Source of the DNA: Flavobacterium haoranii
GTDB taxonomy: Bacteria; Bacteroidota; Bacteroidia; Flavobacteriales; Flavobacteriaceae
Reading direction: 5' to 3'
NCBI GenBank assembly: GCA_003246205.1
Contig: QKBC01000021.1
Coordinates: forward strand, 170,398-213,343
DNA length: 42,946 bases
The position numbers were made by a program, and so were the translations under genes. Of the stretch, positions 33,374 to 42,741 are shown in pieces (the first letter of the stretch is position 1; each line of letters starts with the position of its first letter). Under the pieces are notes generated by a model that was not told the origin of the DNA, did not search any database, and saw only the letters and a program-made list of their open reading frames with translations.

Positions 33374-35260
33374 ATGAAAAAAATAGCAGTTCTTTCTCTT
33401 TTTTCACTTTTAGGCTTTAGCCAAAACAACCCTAATCCGGGTTATTGGCAACAACATGTAGATTACAAAATGGAGGTCGACATGAATGTGAAAAATTTCC
33501 AATATAAAGGAACACAAGAATTAGTTTACACCAACAATTCATCTGACACTTTATATCGCGTTTTTTATCACTTGTACCCGAATGCCTTTCAACCGGGAAG
33601 CGCAATGGATGCACGTTTACAAAGTATTTCTGATCCTGACAAACGAATGGTAAAAACCTTTAAACAAGCCGATAAAGAGGTTTATGAAAGTAGAATCAGT
33701 AAATTACAACCTAATGAAATTGGTTACTTAAAAATTTCCGATTTAAAACAAGATGGTGTAACTGCAGAAACCAAAGAAGAAGGTACTATCTTAGAAGTAA
33801 AATTAGTTCAGCCTTTATTGCCTCATCAAAAGACCACTTTTACTTTAGATTTTGACGGGCAAGTTCCTTTACAAGTACGTCGTTCTGGTAGAAATTCTGA
33901 AGAAGGTATAGCACTTTCCATGACACAATGGTACCCAAAAATGGCCGAATACGATTTTGAAGGCTGGCATGCTGACCCTTATATCGGAAGAGAATTTCAT
34001 GGTGTTTGGGGTAATTTTGATGTCAACATCACCATTGATAAGAACTATACGATTGGCGGAACCGGATATTTACAGAACAAAAATGAAATTGGTCACGGTT
34101 ATGAAGATGAAGGCATAACAGTAAAATATCCTAAAAAGACCAAAACATTAACTTGGCACTTTGTAGCGCCAAATGTACATGATTTTGCTTGGGGTGCTGA
34201 TAATGAGTATATCCACGACAAAATTATGGGACCTAACAATGTAGAATTGCATTTCTTCTACAAAAACAAGAAAGAAAATCTTGAAAACTGGAAAAAAATG
34301 CAGCCTAAAACTGCCGAATTACTAGATTTCTATAACAAATCCGTTGGACCTTATCCTTACAAACAATATTCAGTAGTTCAAGGAGGTGATGGCGGAATGG
34401 AATATGCTATGTGTACTTTAATTACCGGAAACAGAAGCTACGGAAGTTTAGTTGGTGTAACTGCTCATGAATTTGCACATTCTTGGTTCCAACACATTTT
34501 AGCATCAAACGAAAGCAAACATGAATGGATGGATGAAGGTTTTACTTCTTTCATTTCCGATTTAGCCATGGAACAAGTTTTACCTTCTAAAAAGAAAGAA
34601 GGAGAAGACCAAAATCCGTTTCAAAGCGCTTACGGAAACTATCGTTATCTAGTAAAAACAGGCAAAGAGCAACCGTTATCAACCCATGCTGATCGTTACG
34701 ATTACAATATGGCTTACGGAATTGCAGCTTACAGTAAAGGAGAGATCTTTTTAGCACAATTGGGTTATGTTATCGGAACTGATAATTTAATGAAGACACT
34801 AAAACGTTACTATTACGATTATAAATTTACACATCCTACACCTAATGACATCAAACGTTCGGCTGAAAAAGTTTCAGGAGCTATTTTAGACTGGTATCTG
34901 GTAGACTGGACACAAACAACTAATACGATTGATTATGCTATTAAATCAGTTGAGGAAGAAAACGGCAAAGCCAAAGTAACATTGGAGCGTATCGGACGCA
35001 TGCCAATGCCTATTGACTTATTAGTAGTTTATGAAGACGGAACTCAGGAAACCTATTATATTCCAAATACGTTAATGCGTTGGGAAAAAGAAAACCCATA
35101 TCCTATTGAAAGAACTGTTTTAAAAGGATGGGATTGGGCATTTCCTACTTTCAGTTTCGAAATCCCTAAATTAAAATCCAATATCAAAGCTATTGTAATA
35201 GACCCAAGCGGTTTAATGGCCGATGTAGATTTGGACAATAACGTTTATGAGAAAAAATAA
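33374..35260 (+). CDS. M1 family metallopeptidase
   Basis: This is 628 residues with a short signal peptide (KKIAVLSLFSLLGFSQ). The zinc site is HEFAH with H365 and H369, and the third ligand Glu388 in WMDEGFTSF. The exopeptidase-type GGDGGMEYAM motif is just upstream (about 337-346). Together these mark a gluzincin aminopeptidase of the M1 family exported to the periplasm or surface. The C-terminal 80 residues form a beta-domain without a sorting signal such as a Por secretion tail. The gene is flanked by terminators at 33302-33347 and 35284-35315. Confidence 0.95.
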   Translation: MKKIAVLSLFSLLGFSQNNPNPGYWQQHVDYKMEVDMNVKNFQYKGTQELVYTNNSSDTLYRVFYHLYPNAFQPGSAMDARLQSISDPDKRMVKTFKQADKEVYESRISKLQPNEIGYLKISDLKQDGVTAETKEEGTILEVKLVQPLLPHQKTTFTLDFDGQVPLQVRRSGRNSEEGIALSMTQWYPKMAEYDFEGWHADPYIGREFHGVWGNFDVNITIDKNYTIGGTGYLQNKNEIGHGYEDEGITVKYPKKTKTLTWHFVAPNVHDFAWGADNEYIHDKIMGPNNVELHFFYKNKKENLENWKKMQPKTAELLDFYNKSVGPYPYKQYSVVQGGDGGMEYAMCTLITGNRSYGSLVGVTAHEFAHSWFQHILASNESKHEWMDEGFTSFISDLAMEQVLPSKKKEGEDQNPFQSAYGNYRYLVKTGKEQPLSTHADRYDYNMAYGIAAYSKGEIFLAQLGYVIGTDNLMKTLKRYYYDYKFTHPTPNDIKRSAEKVSGAILDWYLVDWTQTTNTIDYAIKSVEEENGKAKVTLERIGRMPMPIDLLVVYEDGTQETYYIPNTLMRWEKENPYPIERTVLKGWDWAFPTFSFEIPKLKSNIKAIVIDPSGLMADVDLDNNVYEKK

Positions 35261-35283
35261 GCGAAACAAAATCTAATACCATT

Positions 35284-35315
35284 AAAAAAAGCGGACTAAA
35301 AAGTCCGCTTTTTTT
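35284..35315. terminator. Bidirectional terminator between the M1 peptidase and regulator genes
   Basis: Stem GCGGACT / AGTCCGC with loop AAAA is flanked by A7 and T7. It starts 23 bases beyond the M1 stop and overlaps the stop codon of the convergent S24 regulator gene, serving both strands. Confidence 0.93.
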
Positions 35316-36009
35316 AATTCATTGAATTTATTCTTATACTTGCTTTTACCAAAGCTAAAGCTCTTATCTTACTTATCTCAACTTCCTTATCCTGATGATG
35401 CTTATTTTGACTGACTAATTTTACATATTGAGGATTTTCTGCTTTTTGAATATATTTTACCATCACAAATTCTTCTCCACTCATCTCTACACTTAGTAAA
35501 TACATTTCTCCCCAGAATATTTCATTTTTAATATCATTTATCGCTTTATATAAAACAATGTCACCACTTTTCAACAAAGGATACATACTATCACCCGTTA
35601 CATAAATAGCTCCATCACATTTTGGCAGGTTAGGAATCGTAATATAATCCAACGGAATATTATTGGCTGATTCTGTAAATAAAGGAACCAATCCCGCAGT
35701 TGCTTCTAAATCATATAAAGGTATTTGCTGGTGGTGCATGGCATAGTCTGTTTTTAAAGGAAAAGCCTGAAGCGATTTATCCATTAAAAAATTCTCATCT
35801 TTAAGCATAGAACCTTCCCCAGTTAACAACCATGTGGGGTTAAGATCCGTATATAAATTCAATATATTCTCTAATGTATTTGATCCTATATTCTTTCCTT
35901 CTTTAACTGCTTTAGAAATACTTCCTCTGCCGGCATTCAAAGCATTTTCAATGGCATAAAAACTTATGCCCTTTTTATCTAAATAAATTCCTAATCGTTC
36001 TGAAACCAT
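35314..36009 (-). CDS. S24 (LexA/CI-like) transcriptional regulator
   Basis: This is 231 residues from the ATG at 36009. A longer reading frame reaches 36087 but its first 26 residues are unlike the family, and a promoter (36032-36060) lies inside that extension. The N-terminal HTH occupies about 1-60 (AIENALNAGRGSISKAVKEG). The C-terminal S24 peptidase domain has a candidate cleavage bond A105-G106 in LEATAGL, Ser141 in VTGDSMYPLLKSGD and Lys185 in FVMVKYIQK. The distance from the scissile Gly to the Ser (35) is close to LexA (34). The layout suggests self-cleavage, possibly RecA-dependent, and derepression under DNA damage. It is divergent from the 1284-residue protein gene and so may control the toxin island; this is inference. 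Confidence 0.9.
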   Translation of the reverse strand: MVSERLGIYLDKKGISFYAIENALNAGRGSISKAVKEGKNIGSNTLENILNLYTDLNPTWLLTGEGSMLKDENFLMDKSLQAFPLKTDYAMHHQQIPLYDLEATAGLVPLFTESANNIPLDYITIPNLPKCDGAIYVTGDSMYPLLKSGDIVLYKAINDIKNEIFWGEMYLLSVEMSGEEFVMVKYIQKAENPQYVKLVSQNKHHQDKEVEISKIRALALVKASIRINSMN

Positions 36010-36031
36010 ACTATATAAGATTATTTTTAAA

Positions 36032-36060
36032 CAAAAATACGATTTTTTTCTTAAAATCAA
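36032..36060 (-). promoter_or_regulatory. Promoter of the S24 regulator gene
   Basis: On the minus strand TTG (36058-36060) and TATTTTTG (36032-36039) are 18 bases apart, fitting TTG / TAnnTTTG. The -7 part ends about 22 bases before the ATG at 36009. It decides that start over the longer alternative. Confidence 0.65.
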
Positions 36061-36132
36061 AATAAAAATACGCTTATAGTCAAACATTTAGCTCAAACAG
36101 TCTTAAAAAGAAGATTTTTTTCTAATTATTAT

Positions 36133-36163
36133 TTGTATATTTGATTTTAATCTTATATATTTG
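36133..36163 (+). promoter_or_regulatory. Promoter of the 1284-residue protein gene
   Basis: TTG (36133-36135) and TATATTTG (36156-36163) are separated by 20 bases, an exact match to the Bacteroidetes pattern, with the same spacing as the fic promoter. It ends about 63 bases before the ATG, leaving a leader. A second TATATTTG at 36136-36143 has no -33 partner. Confidence 0.72.
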
Positions 36164-36226
36164 CATTGTAATTACAAAAACAAAGAATATATTCTTATTA
36201 TTTAAATCAATTTTTATTTTTAGACG

Positions 36227-39200
36227 ATGAGTAACGAAATTAAAAACACGCTCTTTCGCTTCGTTAGCATGAGAGCTCCTGAATTATCAACTGAGCATGA
36301 AGCTAATAAAGGTTTCATTTTACAACCCGAAATAGCCTATGGCGAATTTAATGAGGCAATTGCGAATAAGCTGACCGAAACAACAAAACTGGAAGCGTTG
36401 AAAGAGGCGGCTGCAAACTTTAAACCCTTAACAATAGAAGAAATTAAAACTTTAGACAAAAAAGTATATGATTTTTCTATTTGGGTAGCCAAAAACAGAA
36501 GCACTATTACGGATGCCGAATTAAATGCTAAAGCAGAAGGCATGCCTTTGTTAACGGACGAAAGCATAAAAGTTATCTGGCAAAATCTTTATTATCAAGT
36601 GATCACACAAAAAGATTTTTATGCCAAAGAAACTTTGATGCAATTGCTTTTAGCACAACATATTCTAGTAAACTATGCTTCTTTTAAAATCGAAGATCTA
36701 CTAAAAGCCAAAGTGATCTTACCTAAAGCATTGTTTATTGAAGATCAAGCTGAAATCGATTTGACAGCTGCTAAAATTGCCGCTCCTACTAATGAAATCA
36801 GTATTTCGAATCCGGCTATGCAAAAACTGGAAACAGCCGCAAAATTAAAAGAAGATAATGCCAGCTTACTTAAATTACAGAAAGAATTACAAAAAGCAGA
36901 AAAGACATATCGCAAAGAGTACGAAGCGGAATATAAGAAGCAATTAGAGGCGCATGAATTGAAGATCAAACCGCTCTTGGATCAGTACAACAAAGATCTG
37001 GAAGCAGCCAGACAAGAATATTGCAGTATTAAAGATCCGAGCATTACGTATGATCCGAATGATCCTTGCCAACAACCTGTTCAAGTGGCTCAGCCAGATC
37101 TACCGAAATTTGAATTCAATTTCAGAGATGAGATGGATATGGATTTTCTATCCAACCAATTATCAACTGAAAGTTTTGAAGTTTTAAATACATTGATTGA
37201 TCCTTCAGCAATAATCAATACCGGAAGAACTGCTGAACAAAGTCGATTATTAGAAGATTTTTCACTAGCTCAGGATTTTAATTCATTTGAAAATACCTAT
37301 AGTGGTTTACAAGAATTGACCAATGCTAATGACGATCTCATTTCTCAAAATCAAACAGGAAACAATAACACAACAGTTGTAATTGGCGGAACAACAATTG
37401 AAACCAATAACAACGCAAGTAATTTGGCTCCGTTTGAATATGAGGTCAAAACAATGGAAAAAAGCAGTCTTTTTAATACAACTAGCCGCATTTTATCTTT
37501 AATGATCGGTATTCCCGATCCATCGTGGAGAACCTCAAGTGTTTCTTATAAGATGACACGATTAGATGATTCTGTTATTGAAAAAAACTCTACTATAGTA
37601 CTCCATTTAGGAGGTTTTGATTGGTTTAATAAATTAAACATGGATGGTATTACCGATGATCTTAAAGAACTATCAGTAACTGTACAGTTTAACAACGGAA
37701 GTGAAAAAACATTTGCAATTTCTAGCTTCAAATTAGGTGCTATGAAAAAAGGCTTCTTAATAGATCCGGTTATAGGAACGAGTGGTGATACATCAGGAAG
37801 TGCTGTTAGCCCGGATTACACTTTTATTCCAAGCGGATTTGGCATCAAACAATTGGGTATAGCCGATTATAATAAAGTAGAGCAAACCATTCACGGTTAT
37901 GTAGAAGGTGAAGTTGCCCACATTGAAAACGTTATGGCTCGCGAATACAAAGAAAAAGCAACAAGACGTTTACGAAAAAGTGAAGTTACAGAAACGACTT
38001 CTACTGAGACTGAAAAAGAACAATTGACCGATACCTCAACTGTTGATCGTTTTGAAATGCAGAATGAAGTTTCAAATGTTATTGCAAACAGTAAAGACTT
38101 CTCTGCGGGAGCAAGTTTCAGTGCTCAATGGGGTTCAAAAAAAATTGGAGGGGCAAGTTTTGGCTTAAACACAAATGCAAACTATGCCACACATAACTCA
38201 AAAGAGCAAAGTACGCGTCAGGCAATGACCAATGCTAAAGAGATAACGGAAAGAGCCTTAGACCGCATTGTTACCAAAGTAAAAGAGGAGCGTATTGAGA
38301 AAATTGTAGAAGAATTTGAAGAAAACAACACACATGGCTTTGACAATCGTAAAGGAGACAAGCATGTGGTAGGTGTTTACCGTTGGGTAGATAAAGTCTT
38401 CAAAAACCAGATTGTTAATTACGGCAAACGCTTAATGTTTGAGTTTATGGTTCCCGAACCGGCAAAATTGCACAAACTGGCCATGGAAACACTAGTAAGT
38501 AATAATGCGGCAACTGTAATAGAAAAACCAGAAGATCCTAGAACTTCTACAGGAGCACATAAACTGGAAAATTACTCGCAGCTCAATGATGCAAATTTGA
38601 AGTATTGGACTGGAAAATACAATGTGGAATTTGAACCTATGCCAAGTGAATTCCTATCTATTGGTGAATCTTTCAGCATTCTTGGAAACCCTAATGGTGC
38701 TAAACTTTCCCATTTTGAATCAAACTCAGGAAATGGTAAAATCAACATTCCGGAAGGATATGTAGCCTACTATGCAAGAGGTATTTTTAATGCCAGTGGT
38801 GATGGAGACGGAGGGTCTTTACTATCTCTCTCAATAGGAAATGCTGTAGAAAAATACGAAGGATCATTTCATCGTTACAGCATGAGAATGAACAAGTCAA
38901 TTAATAATTTTGAGCAAGTTGTTCCAGTATCCTATACATTAGGAAATCACGTAGCAGGTGATATTACAGCTTCTGTTGATTGTAAATTATCGGATTCTCA
39001 AAAAACAAAATGGAAAAAAGAAACCTTCAACGCTATTATTAAAGCTTATGAAGATGTTTTAGCCGTTTATAATAACACTCTGGCTGAAAAACAAACAGAA
39101 GGTGTTCAAATTTTGGGTACAAATCCATTATTCTATCGCGAAATTGAAAATACTATTTTACGTAAAAACTGTATTTCGTACCTGATCGATCAAACACCGA

Positions 39201-40081
39201 CAGCTAAAAGAACGTATGGTAAAAGCTTCCTGAATGGTGTTAATACATTTGGTGGTAATGAAGTTAATTTGAGCGACAACCTTGATGATTATGCTTCCTT
39301 TGTAAAATTTATGGAACAGGCCTTTGAATGGGATATCATGAGTTATAATTTCTATCCGTATTACTGGGCAAACCGTGATGAATGGGTAAAAATGTATCAA
39401 TACGACCAATCAAACGACTCTGTTTTCAGAGCATTCATGCAAAGTGGTATGGCTCGTGTTATTGTAACCGTTCGTCCGGGCTTTGAAGAAGCCGTACGTT
39501 ATTACATGCAAACCGGACAAATCTGGAATGGTGGAGAAGTTCCGGTTATCGAAGACGAATTATACTTGTCAATTGTGGACGAACTACGTGCGCCAGAAGG
39601 CGAAAAAGTCGGTTTGGCTTGGCCTACACGTGTACCAACGTCTATGACTATTCTACAAGCGGAAAGCATTGGTTTAAAAGTAGATAAAGCTTTACCGTTT
39701 AACACGGATGTAACAGACTTTGAAAACCCGGATGAAGTACCGCAGTCGTCACAAATTAATTTTAACGATGCTCAGATAGGCGGTGCGCAAACCGTTGTGA
39801 GAACCGCAAGAGTATTCGGTAAAATTGCAGGAAGTAACGGGATCAGTTCTAAAATTCTGTTGAAGAACATTGATGGTTCTATACAAGACCTTACGTATTG
39901 TGATGCTAACGGAAACTGGGAATTGAATCATTTACCGGCCGGAAGATATGAATTGTTGTTAGATGCGGAAAATGATTTTAATGAGTCTGAATATACCATC
40001 ATTTCAGGACAAAAAGCTAATGCAGTTGAATTAGTGGACAATGAGGTTAAAGAATATAACATAGAAATTGAGAAACTTTAA
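36227..40081 (+). CDS. Large protein of unknown family, possible toxin carrier
   Basis: This is 1284 residues with no signal peptide and no obvious membrane helix. I do not recognise the family. The N-terminal part (1-195) is helical. About 200-265 is a strongly charged coiled coil, then a Pro/Asp-rich region (270-300). A beta-rich part (about 400-545) follows, then conserved-looking stretches TIHGYVEGEVAHIENVM (554-570) and KEKATRRLRKSE. After a Thr/Glu-rich linker (587-606) comes a Gly/Ser/Ala-rich patch (about 625-655) and VVGVYRWVDKVFKNQIVNYG (714-733). The last 91 residues (1194-1284) are a carboxypeptidase-regulatory-like beta-sandwich (GKIAGS ... DANGNWELNHLPAGRYELLL). The downstream gene is a polymorphic toxin, 53 bases away. 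A structural or delivery role for that toxin is possible but is inferred only from neighbourhood. Confidence 0.85.
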   Translation: MSNEIKNTLFRFVSMRAPELSTEHEANKGFILQPEIAYGEFNEAIANKLTETTKLEALKEAAANFKPLTIEEIKTLDKKVYDFSIWVAKNRSTITDAELNAKAEGMPLLTDESIKVIWQNLYYQVITQKDFYAKETLMQLLLAQHILVNYASFKIEDLLKAKVILPKALFIEDQAEIDLTAAKIAAPTNEISISNPAMQKLETAAKLKEDNASLLKLQKELQKAEKTYRKEYEAEYKKQLEAHELKIKPLLDQYNKDLEAARQEYCSIKDPSITYDPNDPCQQPVQVAQPDLPKFEFNFRDEMDMDFLSNQLSTESFEVLNTLIDPSAIINTGRTAEQSRLLEDFSLAQDFNSFENTYSGLQELTNANDDLISQNQTGNNNTTVVIGGTTIETNNNASNLAPFEYEVKTMEKSSLFNTTSRILSLMIGIPDPSWRTSSVSYKMTRLDDSVIEKNSTIVLHLGGFDWFNKLNMDGITDDLKELSVTVQFNNGSEKTFAISSFKLGAMKKGFLIDPVIGTSGDTSGSAVSPDYTFIPSGFGIKQLGIADYNKVEQTIHGYVEGEVAHIENVMAREYKEKATRRLRKSEVTETTSTETEKEQLTDTSTVDRFEMQNEVSNVIANSKDFSAGASFSAQWGSKKIGGASFGLNTNANYATHNSKEQSTRQAMTNAKEITERALDRIVTKVKEERIEKIVEEFEENNTHGFDNRKGDKHVVGVYRWVDKVFKNQIVNYGKRLMFEFMVPEPAKLHKLAMETLVSNNAATVIEKPEDPRTSTGAHKLENYSQLNDANLKYWTGKYNVEFEPMPSEFLSIGESFSILGNPNGAKLSHFESNSGNGKINIPEGYVAYYARGIFNASGDGDGGSLLSLSIGNAVEKYEGSFHRYSMRMNKSINNFEQVVPVSYTLGNHVAGDITASVDCKLSDSQKTKWKKETFNAIIKAYEDVLAVYNNTLAEKQTEGVQILGTNPLFYREIENTILRKNCISYLIDQTPTAKRTYGKSFLNGVNTFGGNEVNLSDNLDDYASFVKFMEQAFEWDIMSYNFYPYYWANRDEWVKMYQYDQSNDSVFRAFMQSGMARVIVTVRPGFEEAVRYYMQTGQIWNGGEVPVIEDELYLSIVDELRAPEGEKVGLAWPTRVPTSMTILQAESIGLKVDKALPFNTDVTDFENPDEVPQSSQINFNDAQIGGAQTVVRTARVFGKIAGSNGISSKILLKNIDGSIQDLTYCDANGNWELNHLPAGRYELLLDAENDFNESEYTIISGQKANAVELVDNEVKEYNIEIEKL

Positions 40082-40092
40082 TTGAACAAGTT

Positions 40093-40120
40093 GCTCTAAG
40101 CCTTTAATAAGGCTTAGAGC
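40093..40120 (+). other. 10-base-pair hairpin between the large protein and toxin genes
   Basis: GCTCTAAGCC and GGCTTAGAGC are perfect complements around an 8-base loop, unusually stable for this AT-rich DNA. No run of T follows (ATTCTTTAAATC), so it is unlikely to be a full terminator. It could set the relative level of the downstream toxin mRNA or protect a processed end. Confidence 0.6.
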
Positions 40121-40134
40121 ATTCTTTAAATCAA

Positions 40135-42330
40135 ATGATTATGATAGACTTTGAAAAACTTGATGCTGAGAACCAAGCATTACTAAAAAGCTTAAAGCAA
40201 AATAATAAATTTCTCTCTTTTGAAAACTTGAATGAAGGTTTTCCCGAGACTGAGACTTTTGATGACATCTCAAGGGAAATCGGATTAAATACTCCATTTG
40301 GAAAAAAAAGTAGTCTTTATAAATCTAAGTCTGGTACATTTAGAGCTTATTTAGAGAACAATAATCTTTATACACAAGCTAAAAACAAGTTCAAGGATTT
40401 TGATTTAGAAAGCATTTATATAAATGTAACAGCTACTACTTTTAATAATTCATCCTATTTATGTGAAAAAGGAAACACTATAAAAATTATTCAGCATGTC
40501 GGGACAGGAATTGAAAAATATTACAATGAATATTTTAAATCAAATTCTGAAAAATTAAGCACTTATATTGATAATTTTTTATGGTTTCAAGAGGGGGAAA
40601 ATTCTAATGTTATTACATTTCATTTTTTTGCTTCTAACATTGATATAAAAAATGTAGTTTGTACAATGGGTAGTGATATATTTGATTGTTTAAAACAAAG
40701 TACAAATATTAATGCTACTGGCGGATTTACAATTAAAAACGATGAAGATAAATATATAGTAAATCCAAATTTAAAAGATTTTAAAACCCAAATAATAGAC
40801 AGATTAGATAATTTATATGATAAAGCTAATTTTGAAAACAAATTTAGATTGCCATTTGATTTAATTAGAGAAGCTATTGATAATGAATTTTTAGCTGAAG
40901 GAGACTATCAAAGAACAGTTGATTGGTTATTTGAAAAAATTGGTATTACTACTTCTTTCAAAGATTTTGTTAATGATTTTAAAGATACTTCAAAAACAAT
41001 TAAATCATATAGAATTGATGAAAACCAGTATTTGCCTTTTTTACCCAATTTTGATCCCATTTTTAATGACTCGTTATTAAAAGCATTTGGGATAAATCCA
41101 AACGTAGCAATTGAAGAATATTTTAAAGGTGTTTTATATGATGACACAGAAGATATTAAAAAATTTCAGCTACAAGAAAAAGAAGTCAATTGGGTATACG
41201 CTTATAATGCTGCATTTTGTGGACTATGGAATGCTTTGGTAGATACAGCAGACGGATTTATTGAAATAATACCAGGTTTGTATAACATTTTTACCGATAG
41301 AGCTGCCTTTAAAGAATTTTTACATTTTATAAAAGAATTTTTTGAACAAATAACAGAGCTTTTGGGCAAAATAGAAAAATGGGAATTAGAAAATGCCAGT
41401 TACTCCGTATATAGATACGAGTATACAGAGTGTTACGCCATTGGACTTTTAGCAACATTATTTATTCCAATGCCAAAGACCGCAATTGCAGAAAAATTAG
41501 GTGCAACTCTAACCAATGCAGCTGCAAAATCAATTGAAGTTGTAAGCGAGTTAACACAGTCTCTTTTAAAATTTATTAAAGCCGAAACGTTAGCTACGGC
41601 TTATAAAATGGGATTAAGAGTTGGAAAAGAATCTGAAAATTATATTCTATCATACTACAATTTAGCTTTAACATCTGGTAGTCAACAAACAATTGCTTCA
41701 CAAATAGAAAAAATAACTCAAACAGGCTTATTACCAATTAGAGAAGCAGTAATAGTAAAAGGCAATCATTTTTATATTATAAATAATTTAATCATAAAGT
41801 TTAAAATTAATACTAAAAATATTGATTTAATTGAAGCCAATGGTGATTTGTTTTTCAGATTAGGAGCAGAAGAATTTGTTAATTTCATTGAATTTTTCAA
41901 ACTTACAGCTGCACAACGACGAATAAAAATTAAAAAAGCTACAAAAGTTTTACGTTTAACAAGTACTGCAAAGTACAATCCTGCCATTGCTAAAGCTAAA
42001 GGTTATAATATACCATTAAGTAAAAATGGAATTAGTCCAGATTTTGCAAAAACTCCTTATCTTTATAACAGTAAAAGCATCGTAAAAATTAGAATAACGG
42101 GCTCAAGAAGCAAGGATTTTGAGGTCGCCTTTAAAAAAATGGGAATTACAGATAAAAAGACTATTGAAAAAATAGAAAACGAATTTGTCTGGCATCATTT
42201 AGATGATCTTAATGAAAATTTAGAATGTACAATGCAATTAGTTGAAAGGAAAGCACACGACGCTACTATTAGACATGTTGGCTCATGCGGACAATCAGAA
42301 AAAGTTTTAAATACTAAATATAAACCTTAA
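40135..42330 (+). CDS. Polymorphic toxin with C-terminal WHH (HNH/EndoVII) nuclease
   Basis: This is 731 residues; ATG at 40141 is an alternative start. There is no signal peptide and there are no Rhs repeats. Residues 1-330 are of unknown fold. About 350-480 include hydrophobic helices (AAFCGLWNALVDTADGFIEIIPG, CYAIGLLATLFIPMP) typical of the membrane-crossing or linker part of toxins. The linker SKDFEVAFKKMGITDKK (from 659) precedes the nuclease. The last 48 residues match the WHH family: WHH at 686-688, MQLV at 700-703, H708 and H714. WHH toxins are predicted metal-dependent nucleases. An immunity gene begins 4 bases after the stop. The gene is visibly richer in A/T than its upstream neighbour, consistent with transfer. 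The delivery route is not in the window. Confidence 0.87.
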   Translation: MIMIDFEKLDAENQALLKSLKQNNKFLSFENLNEGFPETETFDDISREIGLNTPFGKKSSLYKSKSGTFRAYLENNNLYTQAKNKFKDFDLESIYINVTATTFNNSSYLCEKGNTIKIIQHVGTGIEKYYNEYFKSNSEKLSTYIDNFLWFQEGENSNVITFHFFASNIDIKNVVCTMGSDIFDCLKQSTNINATGGFTIKNDEDKYIVNPNLKDFKTQIIDRLDNLYDKANFENKFRLPFDLIREAIDNEFLAEGDYQRTVDWLFEKIGITTSFKDFVNDFKDTSKTIKSYRIDENQYLPFLPNFDPIFNDSLLKAFGINPNVAIEEYFKGVLYDDTEDIKKFQLQEKEVNWVYAYNAAFCGLWNALVDTADGFIEIIPGLYNIFTDRAAFKEFLHFIKEFFEQITELLGKIEKWELENASYSVYRYEYTECYAIGLLATLFIPMPKTAIAEKLGATLTNAAAKSIEVVSELTQSLLKFIKAETLATAYKMGLRVGKESENYILSYYNLALTSGSQQTIASQIEKITQTGLLPIREAVIVKGNHFYIINNLIIKFKINTKNIDLIEANGDLFFRLGAEEFVNFIEFFKLTAAQRRIKIKKATKVLRLTSTAKYNPAIAKAKGYNIPLSKNGISPDFAKTPYLYNSKSIVKIRITGSRSKDFEVAFKKMGITDKKTIEKIENEFVWHHLDDLNENLECTMQLVERKAHDATIRHVGSCGQSEKVLNTKYKP

Positions 42331-42334
42331 GAAA

Positions 42335-42736
42335 ATGATTTTCAGAAACAGTAAAGATAAATTGACTACCGAAGATATTGTTAATTTTGAAAAAAACATT
42401 AAATTACAACTGCCTAAAAATTACATTAAAACAATTTTAGAATATAATGGAGGTTTCCCCGAGAAAAGTTTTTTTAGAGGGTTTAAAGTAAATTTTTCTT
42501 CAATAAAATATGGAAACTATCCAGTAGAAGAATCTTTCAAAATATTAAATGATGTACTACCAAAGGGTTTTTTATCATTTGCAAACGAAGGAGGCGGTTG
42601 GCTATTCTGTTTTAACTTAAATGAGGGTAATGACTATGGCAAAATATATTTATTTCAAAATGATGGAGAATATAATTTATTAGCCAATTCTTTTGAAGAA
42701 TTTATGGCAGAGTTATCAGACGATCCTGATGCATAA
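42335..42736 (+). CDS. SUKH (SMI1/KNR4) family immunity protein
   Basis: This is 133 residues, one SUKH domain. The N-terminal helices lead to LPKNYIKTILEYNGG at 26-40, the family hallmark. The core is LPKGFLSFANEGGGWLFCFNLNEG (about 75-98), then GKIYLFQNDGE and the closing helix SFEEFMAEL. SUKH proteins are the commonest immunity partners of nuclease toxins, including HNH and WHH tips. They bind and block the toxin in the cytoplasm of the producing cell. The position 4 bases after the toxin gene indicates coupled expression. A terminator follows at once, closing this transcript. Confidence 0.92.
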   Translation: MIFRNSKDKLTTEDIVNFEKNIKLQLPKNYIKTILEYNGGFPEKSFFRGFKVNFSSIKYGNYPVEESFKILNDVLPKGFLSFANEGGGWLFCFNLNEGNDYGKIYLFQNDGEYNLLANSFEEFMAELSDDPDA

Positions 42737-42741
42737 TATTT

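Noticed and set aside
36010..36087. Longer N-terminus for the S24 regulator
   Set aside because: The 26 extra residues are hydrophobic/basic and unlike an HTH start, and a TTG-N18-TATTTTTG promoter lies within them; the ATG at 36009 is preferred.
40135..42330. Membrane-pore role for the hydrophobic middle of the toxin
   Set aside because: The helices at about 360-385 and 435-455 resemble linker helices of other toxins, and the recognisable active part is the WHH nuclease; there is no evidence for a pore.
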